A DNA stretch of 64,000 nt, taken from NCBI RefSeq assembly GCF_000708265.2, contig NZ_JCKI01000007.1:248001-312000 (forward strand). The letters run 5' to 3'. The DNA comes from Pedobacter sp. R20-19 (GTDB lineage: Bacteria > Bacteroidota > Bacteroidia > Sphingobacteriales > Sphingobacteriaceae). Every line of letters starts with the position of its first letter. Positions within the stretch are counted from its first letter, which is position 1. This document shows, piece by piece, positions 26,474 through 35,708 of the stretch. A program made the position numbers and the translations under genes. The notes under the pieces are model-generated. The model was not told the DNA's origin and made no database searches. It worked only from the letters and a program-made list of their open reading frames with translations.

Positions 26474-28351
26474 CTAGTATCCCGGATTTTGCTCAAGTAA
26501 ATTATTTTTATTTACCTCATCGCGGCTAAATGGCCTGAAATAAAGTTTATTGTCCCAACTGCGGTTTTCCTGCGCATTTTCTGTAATTGGAGTATAAGCG
26601 TAATCGTATACCGTAGCATCATAATGGTAAGGAGCAGACATGGTTTTACCTGCCTTAAATTTGCCGGTAACTTTAATATAGGTAACTTTTCTACCCAATG
26701 TTTCTTCTGCAATTAACCATCGGCGGGTATCATGATAGCGTTGTTCCTCGTAAGCCATTTCAATACGGCGCTCATGACGGTAAGCCGTTCTTAAATCTGC
26801 CTGACTTGTTGCGGTTACAGCAGGCATTCCAGCCCTAAAACGGATTCTATTTAACCAAGTAGTAGCATTGGTTAGTTCACCAAGTTCAATACTAGCCTCA
26901 ATATAATTAAATACAGCTTCGGTGTACCTGAAAAATGGCCATGGAATGGTTTGAGGAGCAGATGCATCTACAATGTTTGGATCCGGATCAATAAATTTAT
27001 GGTAATAATAACCCGTCCAGCTACCGTTCCAGTTTTCAATTGAACTCGCTCTGGTATCTAAACCCTTAAAATCGGTTACACTACCATTACTCAATAAATC
27101 GTATACGCCAGTTTGAATCTGATTTGCCGGATCTACATTACCTGATGCTTTATCACGTGGTTTCCAGCCAGCACCATCATATAAGATTGTGGCATAAAAG
27201 CGTGGATCTCTATTTTGATAAGGGTTTGCTTTTTGTGCAGCATTGTTCCAGCTAAATTTACTTCCATCACTCATTTCGTAATCATCAACCAACAAACCAA
27301 TTGGGGTATTGCCCGCCCAGTTGTGGTAACCGTTAGGCCCATTCTGCTGTGCATGCCTGTTATTACTCAAGGTGATAAAATACCTTCCAAAAATTAACTC
27401 GGAAGCGGCAGAGGCATCAATACCTGGTGCCTTACTACCACCACCCATGGCAATACTTTTAAAGTTTAACTGTCCGTCAGTAGCCGGTGCAGAAAGTGTT
27501 AGTTTGTAACCTGTACCCGCATCCAACACTGCTTTGGCAGCTGTTTGTGCCAAACGATAACGCTCTGTTTGATTACCTGATGCATAGGATAGAAAATCTA
27601 ATTTCTGGGCCGGTATTCCACTAATTTTTGCTGTAATCTTTGCCCGGTCATGAAGGTCGCTTGCCGCATAGATTAATACCCTGGATTTTAACGCAAGAGC
27701 AGCTAAAGCATTTGTACGGCCCTTATCCAATGTTTTTCCAGTCAGTAATTTACTGGCTTCATCACAATCCTTAACAATGAAGTTAACACACTCTTCATAG
27801 GTATTACGTTTAACATTGAAATCATCACTCAAACCGTAGGTTTTTGTAATAATGGCTACAGAACCATAATAACGTAATAGTTGTTGGTAAAAATAAGCCC
27901 TCAAAAAGTAAGCTTCACCCAATAACTGATCTTTTAAACTTTGGCTACTCAATCCGTTATCTCCACCAGTAATTCTTTCAATAGTGATATTACAGGCTCT
28001 GATCCGATTATACATTTGTTTATACCCCCAGGTATCATCTACCCAACCTAATGTAGAAGGATTTATGGTTGCATTATTAACCAGATCAATACCACGGGTG
28101 GGGTGTGTAAACAGTGCCTCATCTGATACCGATGCCAGCATTTGCTCAGAAAAGCCACCATTACTTAAACCATTGTAGATATCATTAACAAAGGCCTGGG
28201 CAAGCGCCGGATCTTTCCATACCAGATCAGCAGATATTTTATCTGGCGGAGTTACATCCATAAAATCTTTTTTACAAGACATTGCAAAAAAGGTGATCAA
28301 AACTAATATATATAAAGTTTTATATTGAATTATTGCTTTCATATTTTTCAT
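26474..28351 (-). CDS. SusD/RagB-family outer-membrane lipoprotein
   Basis: A 625-residue lipoprotein. The signal peptide ends in a lipobox, F-F-A-M-S-C, with Cys26 as the lipidated residue. A SusD-like N-terminal region follows (F-M-D-V-T-P-P-D-K-I), then TPR-like helices with the family pattern G-E-A-Y-F-L-R-A-Y-F-Y near 147. The C-terminal RagB/SusD domain contains N-Y-I-E-A-S-I-E-L-G and R-H-E-R-R-I-E-M-A-Y-E-E-Q-R-Y. It forms the surface lid of the SusC porin and captures a glycan or peptide. No glycoside hydrolase, sulfatase or regulator is next to it, so the ligand cannot be guessed. Confidence 0.95.
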   Translation of the reverse strand: MKNMKAIIQYKTLYILVLITFFAMSCKKDFMDVTPPDKISADLVWKDPALAQAFVNDIYNGLSNGGFSEQMLASVSDEALFTHPTRGIDLVNNATINPSTLGWVDDTWGYKQMYNRIRACNITIERITGGDNGLSSQSLKDQLLGEAYFLRAYFYQQLLRYYGSVAIITKTYGLSDDFNVKRNTYEECVNFIVKDCDEASKLLTGKTLDKGRTNALAALALKSRVLIYAASDLHDRAKITAKISGIPAQKLDFLSYASGNQTERYRLAQTAAKAVLDAGTGYKLTLSAPATDGQLNFKSIAMGGGSKAPGIDASAASELIFGRYFITLSNNRHAQQNGPNGYHNWAGNTPIGLLVDDYEMSDGSKFSWNNAAQKANPYQNRDPRFYATILYDGAGWKPRDKASGNVDPANQIQTGVYDLLSNGSVTDFKGLDTRASSIENWNGSWTGYYYHKFIDPDPNIVDASAPQTIPWPFFRYTEAVFNYIEASIELGELTNATTWLNRIRFRAGMPAVTATSQADLRTAYRHERRIEMAYEEQRYHDTRRWLIAEETLGRKVTYIKVTGKFKAGKTMSAPYHYDATVYDYAYTPITENAQENRSWDNKLYFRPFSRDEVNKNNLLEQNPGY

Positions 28352-28372
28352 GATTATTGATAAACAGTATAA

Positions 28373-31300
28373 CTAAAAAGAGGCTTTAATACCCATGTTA
28401 ATTACCCTTGCCTGAGGATAATACTGTCCACTTGAATTCGTTGATTCAGGATCCCAAACTTTAACCTTGTCAAGGGTAGCCAGGTTAAGTCCATTGGCAT
28501 ACACCCTTACGGCATTTAATCCAATTTTTTCGACCAGCTTGTTTGGTAAAGTATAACCCAGCTCCACATTTTTAAGCCTGATGTAATTATTGCTTCTTAA
28601 CCAATAGGTATTGTTTAAAGCATTGTTGCTATCTGTATAATAGCTAGATCCTCTGTTTGATAAGCGTGGATCTACTGAACTTGGGTTATCAATACTCCAA
28701 CGGTTTTGATAAGACCATTCTAAGAAATTCCCTATATCACCAGATTCCGTTACACCTACAATTTGCATCCCACCTGTAGCACCCTGAATAAGCATCGATA
28801 AGTCGAAACCTTTATATTGAAGGTTTAAATTAAAACCACCGGTAAACGTAGGCGTTCCATTCTTATCTAAACGAATTTTATCATCAGCATTAATTTTTCC
28901 ATCTCCGTTAATATCTTTAAATTTCATATCGCCCGGGCGCAGATTATTAGTTAATGCACTATAATTAAGCGTATTCGCATTAATTTCTGCCTGATCTCTA
29001 AATACGCCGTCATAATCATATACCAACCAGGCATTGGTTACTCTCCCAGTCGTGCGTTGCCATTCCGGAGCACCTGGTGTTTCATCCCAAAAAATAATTT
29101 TGTTTTTGGCATAACCGCCATTTACACTTACACCAAAATTTAAATCACCTACCTGATCATTGTAACTTAATTTAAATTCGAAACCTTTATTATTTACTTT
29201 CCCTAAATTAACAGGAGGCAACTGATCCGTAATACCCGAACTTTCTGGAACGGAGCTACCTCGACTAATTAAAATATTTGTTCTTTTGTTATAGAAATAG
29301 TCAAACTCCAACGCTAATTTATTATCTAAAAAAGACGCATCTAAACCAATATTGGTATTATTCGCAACCTCCCATCCAAAGTCTAGATTTGGGACTTTGC
29401 CTTCATAAATAGATTTGGTAACTGCATCATTAAAAATATAACTTCCAAAATTCATTAAACTCAGATACTGGTATTCTTGCAGGGCATCGCCGAAGTAAGC
29501 CTCAGCCCCCATTTGACCATACGAAGCCCTTATTTTTAAGTTATTAATGAAGCTCACATTGTTTTTAAAAAAGTCTTCTTCTGATAAACGCCAACCTACT
29601 GATACACCAGGGAAGAAACCAAATCGCCTGTTAGTTGGAAATATATAAGAACCATCTACACGCCATAGAAATTCTGCCAGGTATTTTTCTTTGTAATTAT
29701 ATCCTGCTCTTCCAAAATAACTTAAACGAGCCCTATTGTACAAATTATTTGGATCGCCAGGATTATTCCCTAACGACTGCTCCTTTTCATCACCGCCTAA
29801 TAACTGCTCAATGGCTGAGGAAAGAAAATATCTCCTGAAAGCTGTAAAACCATCGTTCGCAACTTGTTCTCGTGTTGTACCCGCCATTAAACCAATGGTA
29901 TGCTCGCCTATTTTCTTATCATAGTTAATCATTCCAGTTAAGTTAGTAGCGAGCTGGCCACCTGCAGTTTCCCTTAATCTGGGGTCAGTATATTGAGAAC
30001 GAACCGATCCGGTTAAAACAGGAGTTACCCCATCAGCCTCAAATGTTTTCTTGTCCCAATCGTAAAGGGTCCATGGCAATTGCCAGTTTTTCTGTCTTCC
30101 TGAATATTTATCAATCGCAGCAGTTCCGGTTACTTTTAAACCATCCACTCCAGGTATTTTGATTTCTACCTTTCCTGTAGTCTGAAAGTAATCCCTTACA
30201 TCTTTGTTGTATCCTGTTAAATCTGTAGTAGACACCACCGGATTATAGCCATACTCAATATCTCTGCCTGGCAATCCGTTAGGCCATACGGCAATTTCTG
30301 TAGGTCTACCCCGCATTAAAAACCTAAAGATATCACCTGCACTAACCGTTGGAAAGTTTCGGTTTTCCTCTCGTGCGGTTACGCCTAATGTCGTAGTGAT
30401 GTATTTATTTAATTTAGCTTCCAGGTTAAAGCGCATATCATATTGCTTATAACCTGTAGCAGAATTTTTATAGTAACCATCCTGATTAAGATAACCTAAT
30501 GAAACCAGGTATTTCACGTTTTCTGTACCGCCGTTAATCTGAACGTTATGCCTTTGTTGCGGAGACCATTTTTGAAAAGTAGTATCAAACCAATCGGTAT
30601 TAGGATAACGCAAAGGATCTGAACCATCACCAAATTTTCGAATTTCATCAGGTTTGTAAGTTGCATTGATGGTTTTTCCTGAAGGAGATTGATAAGTACC
30701 TGTTGATTTAAAACTATTCCAGGCAGCCGACCATTCATTTGGGTTAAGATCAGAGCCGAAAATATTCAGTTCATTTAATATCTCAGCATATTGTGTGGAA
30801 TTGGCCATTTTTGGAATCCGTGTAGGTTGTTGCAAACCATAGCTAAAATCATAAGAAAACTGTGGCTTTCCTGATTTTCCTAACCTGGTGGTAATGAGAA
30901 TTACCCCATTTGCAGCCTGTGAACCATAAATAGCTGCAGATGCATCTTTCAAAACAGATACACTTTCGATATCATTGGGGTTAATCCGTTCAATTCCACC
31001 AGCCCGGTTAGGAATCCCATCAATAACGATAAGCGCATTATTATTTCCTAATGAATTAATCCCCCGAATACGGATGGTAGACCCATCATATCCTGGCTCA
31101 CCACTGCCCTGCAAAGCAGTTACACCAGGTAAACGCCCGGCTAATGAGTTTGATAAGTTTACAGATGATGATTTGGCAAGTTCCGTACCTTTTACGGATG
31201 CTACGGCTCCGGAAACAACAGCTTTCTTTTGTGTTCCATATCCTACAACAATCACCTCTGATAAGTTTTGATTGTTTTCTAATAAACGAACGGTAATACT

Positions 31301-31639
31301 GGTTTGATTTTTAACCTGCACTTCCTGATCTGTGTAACCTACGTAGCTAAAGATCAAGGTGGCATCTTCAGGAACTTTGATACTAAATTTACCGGCACCG
31401 TCTGTTACCGTAGCTGCGGTTCCTCCCTTTAATTTAACACTTACGCCTGGAATAGGCCCTTTGGCATCATTAACCTGCCCTTTCACAACAATATCCTGAA
31501 GTTGAGGCTTATAAAAGAGAGATCTTTTTCCTGGCAATGCTTCAGCAGAAAAGGTCACAAATGGTAAAAAAACGAAACAGCTACCATACGCAAGAAACAT
31601 GCTTTTTCTGGCAAAATTCTTCCATAGATTTTTTTTCAT
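28373..31639 (-). CDS. SusC/RagA-family TonB-linked outer-membrane protein
   Basis: A 1088-residue SusC. A long N-terminal signal region is followed by a carboxypeptidase-D regulatory-like domain (V-K-G-Q-V-N-D-A-K-G-P-I-P-G-V-S-V-K). The family marker L-S-E-V-I-V-V-G-Y-G-T-Q-K-K is near residue 130. Then come a plug domain with R-I-R-G-I-N-S-L-G-N-N-N-A-L-I-V-I-D-G and G-S-Q-A-A-N-G-V-I-L-I-T-T, and a 22-strand barrel. It imports the ligand captured by the SusD partner, 21 bp downstream, with energy from TonB. There is no N-terminal extension for anti-sigma signalling. Confidence 0.95.
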   Translation of the reverse strand: MKKNLWKNFARKSMFLAYGSCFVFLPFVTFSAEALPGKRSLFYKPQLQDIVVKGQVNDAKGPIPGVSVKLKGGTAATVTDGAGKFSIKVPEDATLIFSYVGYTDQEVQVKNQTSITVRLLENNQNLSEVIVVGYGTQKKAVVSGAVASVKGTELAKSSSVNLSNSLAGRLPGVTALQGSGEPGYDGSTIRIRGINSLGNNNALIVIDGIPNRAGGIERINPNDIESVSVLKDASAAIYGSQAANGVILITTRLGKSGKPQFSYDFSYGLQQPTRIPKMANSTQYAEILNELNIFGSDLNPNEWSAAWNSFKSTGTYQSPSGKTINATYKPDEIRKFGDGSDPLRYPNTDWFDTTFQKWSPQQRHNVQINGGTENVKYLVSLGYLNQDGYYKNSATGYKQYDMRFNLEAKLNKYITTTLGVTAREENRNFPTVSAGDIFRFLMRGRPTEIAVWPNGLPGRDIEYGYNPVVSTTDLTGYNKDVRDYFQTTGKVEIKIPGVDGLKVTGTAAIDKYSGRQKNWQLPWTLYDWDKKTFEADGVTPVLTGSVRSQYTDPRLRETAGGQLATNLTGMINYDKKIGEHTIGLMAGTTREQVANDGFTAFRRYFLSSAIEQLLGGDEKEQSLGNNPGDPNNLYNRARLSYFGRAGYNYKEKYLAEFLWRVDGSYIFPTNRRFGFFPGVSVGWRLSEEDFFKNNVSFINNLKIRASYGQMGAEAYFGDALQEYQYLSLMNFGSYIFNDAVTKSIYEGKVPNLDFGWEVANNTNIGLDASFLDNKLALEFDYFYNKRTNILISRGSSVPESSGITDQLPPVNLGKVNNKGFEFKLSYNDQVGDLNFGVSVNGGYAKNKIIFWDETPGAPEWQRTTGRVTNAWLVYDYDGVFRDQAEINANTLNYSALTNNLRPGDMKFKDINGDGKINADDKIRLDKNGTPTFTGGFNLNLQYKGFDLSMLIQGATGGMQIVGVTESGDIGNFLEWSYQNRWSIDNPSSVDPRLSNRGSSYYTDSNNALNNTYWLRSNNYIRLKNVELGYTLPNKLVEKIGLNAVRVYANGLNLATLDKVKVWDPESTNSSGQYYPQARVINMGIKASF

Positions 31640-32068
31640 GGGATTTGATTTATTTGGTTAGGGATTAGTTACAACGCAATCTATTATGAATGACTTGTTA
31701 TTAAGCTATTTGCTATTATAACTAACTGATATAATTACTTACATCACACTACCAAAAAATAAGGCCCCCTATCGAATTATATCAATAATCATTCAACCAA
31801 TATGATTTATTTGCAGACAGCTTTAAGCTGTATTTTGGGTAGGAAAGAAGATAAATACGTTGGTATTTACATCAAATTACCGACTAATAGTTCATATTTG
31901 GTTTAATGCAAGATAAACATATTATATATAAAACCGAGATAGAAATCGTAACTATTTTGCTAAGAAATAAGAATGGGGAATCACGATAAAAAATGATCAA
32001 ATTAATCATACACAGAAACTTAATTATGTAAAATAGTGCCCAAGAATAGAATAACTGGTGATAATTTA
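31640..32068. other. 429-bp upstream region of the susCD operon
   Basis: AT-rich, no gene. It must carry the susC promoter, but I find no clean TTTG/TAnnTTTG pair on the minus strand. It also separates susC from the end of recG. Confidence 0.4.
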
Positions 32069-34174
32069 TTAACTAATCTTATCAAAGGAAATGCCCCTCT
32101 CCAACTTTTGCAAATGAGTTTTCAGGATGGTATTTTCTGGCTTTTCTAATTTTGGATCAGCTTCAAAAAGTTCGATAACCGTATTTCTTGCTTCAGCCAG
32201 GATAGCCTGATCTGTTGCCAAATCTGCTAATTTTAAATCAAGAACCCCACTCTGCTGTGTTCCTGTAATATCGCCGGGGCCACGAAGTTGTAAATCAATT
32301 TCTGAAATTTCGAAACCATTATTGGTTCTTACCATGGTTTCTAAACGGACCTTACCTTCTTTACTTAACTTGTTTCCACTCATTAAAATACAGAAAGATT
32401 GCTCCGCTCCGCGACCTACACGACCACGTAACTGATGTAGTTGAGAAAGCCCGAAGCGCTCTGCATTTTCAATCACCATTACCGAGGCATTAGGAACATT
32501 TACCCCAACTTCAATAACTGTTGTAGCAACCATGATCTGACTTTTACCATCAATAAATTGCTGCATTTCAAATTGCTTGTCGGCATTAGGCATCTGTCCA
32601 TGTACAATACTGATCTGATAATCTGGCCGGGGAAACTGATAGCTGAGCTGCTCCACTCCAGCCTCAAGATGTAGTAAATCAAGCTTCTCGCTTTCTTTAA
32701 TTAAGGGGTAAACAATATAAACCTGACGGCCTTTAGCAATTTCCTGCTTCATAAAGCCAAACATACGGAGCCGTTGCCCTTCAAAAAGGTGACGTGTTTC
32801 AATAGGCTTTCTTCCTGCTGGAAGTTCATCAATCACAGAAACATCCAGATCACCATATAACGTCATCGCCAGCGTACGAGGAATCGGTGTAGCAGTCATC
32901 ACTAAAATATGTGGCGGGATAATATTTTTTCGCCACAACTTAGCCCGTTGTTCCACCCCAAAACGATGCTGCTCATCTATGACCACCAAGCCTAAATTAT
33001 TGAATTTAACATTGTCTTCAATTAAAGCATGCGTACCAATTAAGATATCGATTTCGCCATTTTCTAATTGCTCATGTAAAATAATCCGCTCTTTCTTTTT
33101 TGTATTTCCAGTGAGGATGGCAACCTTAACCAAATCATCAGTAACCAATTCGATTATAGACGCATAATGTTGGCGGGCCAAAATTTCTGTTGGCGCCATC
33201 ATACAGGCTTGATAACCATTATCATTCGCCAGGAGCATACTCATCAATGCAACTGCAGTTTTTCCACTGCCAACGTCGCCCTGAACCAACCTGTTCATTT
33301 GAACGGCTCTTTGCGTATCTATTCGAATTTCCTTAATTACCCTTTTCTGAGCATTTGTAAGTTCGAATGGAAGAAACTCCTTATAAAACCGGTTTACCTT
33401 TTCTCCTACTTTTCCGAAACTGGCGCCTTTAAATTTCAACTGGCGAAGTTGCTTATTGTGCAATAACTGAAGCTGAATAAAAAACAATTCTTCAAACTTC
33501 AGTCTTCTTTCCGCATCATTTAATTCCTGCTGGTTTTTGGGGAAATGAATATTCAGCAAAGCCCTTCTTTTATCAGTCAGTTGATATTTATCGATAATAT
33601 AGGTTGGTAAGTTTTCCTGAACCTGGGGAATCACTTGATCCAGCAATCCGGCAATAAGCCTTTGGATACCTTTAGAATCTAGTGTAAATTTTTTAAGCTT
33701 TTCTGTAGAGTGATAAACGGGTTGTAAGGTGAGGTTACCCCTGCCGACAGTTTTATGCTGATACAGTTCCATTTCAGGATGTGAAATGCTGAATGTTCCA
33801 TTAAACAGTGTTGGCTTGCCAAAGGCTACATAAGCTGTCCCTACGATAATATTTTCATCCACCCATTTTAAGCTCTGAAACCAAACCAGTTCCATGATTC
33901 CGGTTTCATCTTTAAAAGCTGCCACAATCCGTTTGGCTCGTTTATCGCCAATTACCTTTTTATTAATCACCCGCCCAATAATTTGAATATAGGAGGAGTC
34001 GGGATTAATCTGGTTGATTTTAAAATACTTTGTACGGTCAATATAGCGAAAAGGATAGTGCGACAGCATATCCTGAAAAGTGAACAGACCAAGGTCTTTT
34101 TTCAAAACATCTGCCCGACTTGGCCCTACGCCTTTTATAAACTCAATAGGTGTATCTAAGATCGGATTCGACAA
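32069..34174 (-). CDS. recG: ATP-dependent DNA helicase RecG
   Basis: A 701-residue superfamily 2 helicase that remodels stalled forks and branched DNA. An N-terminal wedge/OB domain is followed by helicase motifs: Walker A G-D-V-G-S-G-K-T-A-V near 304, D-E-Q-H-R-F-G (DEXH) near 397, M-T-A-T-P-I-P-R-T-L, and motif VI Q-L-R-G-R-V-G-R-G near 580. The length matches the family. It is the last gene of a minus-strand cluster: DUF6728, RidA, EamA transporter, recG, with only 5 bp to the transporter gene. Confidence 0.97.
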   Translation of the reverse strand: MSNPILDTPIEFIKGVGPSRADVLKKDLGLFTFQDMLSHYPFRYIDRTKYFKINQINPDSSYIQIIGRVINKKVIGDKRAKRIVAAFKDETGIMELVWFQSLKWVDENIIVGTAYVAFGKPTLFNGTFSISHPEMELYQHKTVGRGNLTLQPVYHSTEKLKKFTLDSKGIQRLIAGLLDQVIPQVQENLPTYIIDKYQLTDKRRALLNIHFPKNQQELNDAERRLKFEELFFIQLQLLHNKQLRQLKFKGASFGKVGEKVNRFYKEFLPFELTNAQKRVIKEIRIDTQRAVQMNRLVQGDVGSGKTAVALMSMLLANDNGYQACMMAPTEILARQHYASIIELVTDDLVKVAILTGNTKKKERIILHEQLENGEIDILIGTHALIEDNVKFNNLGLVVIDEQHRFGVEQRAKLWRKNIIPPHILVMTATPIPRTLAMTLYGDLDVSVIDELPAGRKPIETRHLFEGQRLRMFGFMKQEIAKGRQVYIVYPLIKESEKLDLLHLEAGVEQLSYQFPRPDYQISIVHGQMPNADKQFEMQQFIDGKSQIMVATTVIEVGVNVPNASVMVIENAERFGLSQLHQLRGRVGRGAEQSFCILMSGNKLSKEGKVRLETMVRTNNGFEISEIDLQLRGPGDITGTQQSGVLDLKLADLATDQAILAEARNTVIELFEADPKLEKPENTILKTHLQKLERGISFDKIS

Positions 34175-34179
34175 AATTT

Positions 34180-35082
34180 TTATACTTTTTTAGCGATCAT
34201 GCCTTTTAACAAATGTGCATTAAAAATAACAATCGATAAGAGTAAAAGCAAATAAGCAAAAAGCTGATGGATATCTATATTCTCCTTGAAATAAAAAAAT
34301 GCCACAGCAAATGCAACGATAGGATTAATATAGATTAAAATACCCAATGCAGATGAGGGCATCCCTACCAGTGCATAAGCATTTAAAAAAAGTGGAATAA
34401 TGGTAAACACTATTGCAATAAGAAAAATATGCAACCAAAAGGATGTTACTATCGGAAATGGTCCCGAACTCATCAGGTATCCTGGTAAAATAATCGCACC
34501 AGATAAAATAAGCTGAATCCCTAATAAGTTAAATTTATCTACATCCTTAATAACCTTCAGTAAGATAATATATACCGCATAAAATGAAGCGATCAATATT
34601 GCCCATAAAACTTCATATAAAGAACCTGTTGCCAGCAAAATGATGCTGATTAGCGCAATAGCAAGCGCTATGATTTTAATTTTTGTAAGTTGTTCCTTTA
34701 ACAAAACAAAACCACATAGTGCAGTAATAAGCGGGCAAACCATATAAGCAAATGCCGCAGCTTTTAAACTCACACTATTTACTGCATAGATATAAGTAAA
34801 CCAATTCCCGGTAATTAAAAAAGCGGAGAGAATAGTTAAGAGTAATAGTCTCTTTTTTTTGCCAGATGGCAGCACTTTGAAATGCACAAAATCTTTTTGC
34901 AGCTGTTCTTTTCTAAACAACAATATGCTTGCCCATACCACAATGATAGAAGCAAATATTCTATAGTATAAGATTTCCTGCGGAGGGAATCCCTTAAGGT
35001 TACGTAGAGGGATAGACATTGTTCCCCATATGATATAGGGAACAATACCTGCTATAAAAAATTTGCTTTTGCCTTTTTCCAA
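34180..35082 (-). CDS. EamA/RarD-type transporter
   Basis: A 300-residue protein with ten hydrophobic helices in two EamA repeats. The start, I-V-P-Y-I-I-W-G-T-M-S-I-P, resembles the RarD branch of the drug/metabolite transporter superfamily. The loop F-P-P-Q-E-I-L-Y-Y-R-I-F after helix 1 also fits RarD. Substrate is unknown. It abuts the RidA stop codon with no gap and is 5 bp before recG, so it is probably co-transcribed. Confidence 0.88.
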   Translation of the reverse strand: MEKGKSKFFIAGIVPYIIWGTMSIPLRNLKGFPPQEILYYRIFASIIVVWASILLFRKEQLQKDFVHFKVLPSGKKKRLLLLTILSAFLITGNWFTYIYAVNSVSLKAAAFAYMVCPLITALCGFVLLKEQLTKIKIIALAIALISIILLATGSLYEVLWAILIASFYAVYIILLKVIKDVDKFNLLGIQLILSGAIILPGYLMSSGPFPIVTSFWLHIFLIAIVFTIIPLFLNAYALVGMPSSALGILIYINPIVAFAVAFFYFKENIDIHQLFAYLLLLLSIVIFNAHLLKGMIAKKV

Positions 35083-35463
35083 TTATTCTACGATGGCAAT
35101 AACTGAGATTTCTACATTTACATTTTTAGGCAATACCGATACTTGTACCGTTTCACGTGCAGGAAAATCTGCTGTAAAATATTGACCATAAATTTCGTTT
35201 ACCTGTGCAAAGGTGCCCATATCACTTAAGAAGATGGTTGATTTAACCACATGATCAAAATTTAAGCCTGCTTCTAATAAAACAGCTTTAAGATTCCGCA
35301 TTACCTGATGGGTTTCATCCTCAATATTTCCGATATTTAATTCACCGTTCTCAGGGTTGATGGCTACCTGGCCAGAAACAAAAAGAAAGTTTCCTGCTTT
35401 TACAGCCTGACTATATGGCCCGATTGGTGCAGGCGCATTGGTTGTTGTAATAATTTGTTTCAT
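35083..35463 (-). CDS. RidA-family enamine/imine deaminase
   Basis: A 126-residue trimeric RidA (YjgF/YER057c/UK114) protein that hydrolyses reactive 2-aminoacrylate and related imines in the cytoplasm. Visible motifs: A-P-I-G-P-Y-S-Q-A-V near residue 11, F-V-S-G-Q near 28, the family G-L-N-F-D-H-V-V-K-S-T-I-F near 72, and the catalytic-type Arg in F-P-A-R-E-T-V-Q-V near 102. The length is exact for the family. Confidence 0.95.
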   Translation of the reverse strand: MKQIITTTNAPAPIGPYSQAVKAGNFLFVSGQVAINPENGELNIGNIEDETHQVMRNLKAVLLEAGLNFDHVVKSTIFLSDMGTFAQVNEIYGQYFTADFPARETVQVSVLPKNVNVEISVIAIVE

Positions 35464-35472
35464 AAAATAGAT

Positions 35473-35610
35473 TTATTTAGCAAGCCATTGTATAAGCTTG
35501 TAGATGATTCCTGCAAGGAAGATGATGATGGCCAGTGCATTAATAAAATGCATAATCCTGATATTAATATTGTCAGGTCGGTTTGGATCTTTTTTCCGGA
35601 AGAAGTACAT
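35473..35610 (-). CDS. Small DUF6728-type membrane peptide
   Basis: A 45-residue frame starting M-Y-F-F-R-K-K-D-P-N-R-P and ending in one hydrophobic helix (A-L-A-I-I-I-F-L-A-G-I-I-Y). The cationic start plus single helix is the layout of DUF6728, a small Bacteroidota-only family of unknown function. It lies 9 bp upstream of ridA on the same strand and probably heads that operon. Longer frames overlapping this stretch on both strands look less protein-like. Confidence 0.75.
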   Translation of the reverse strand: MYFFRKKDPNRPDNINIRIMHFINALAIIIFLAGIIYKLIQWLAK

Positions 35611-35656
35611 GACACAAACTTAATTAAAAAGCCTAACATCAAAAACTAAAAGGCAC

Positions 35657-35690
35657 AAAAAAAGTCCCGATTTGCATCGGGACTTTTTTT
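35657..35690. terminator. Intrinsic terminator of the OmpA gene
   Basis: A perfect stem, AAAAAAAGTCCCGAT with its complement and a TTGC loop. T tracts on both sides make it usable in both directions. Confidence 0.9.
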
Positions 35691-35708
35691 AAACTTTATA
35701 TTGAAAGA

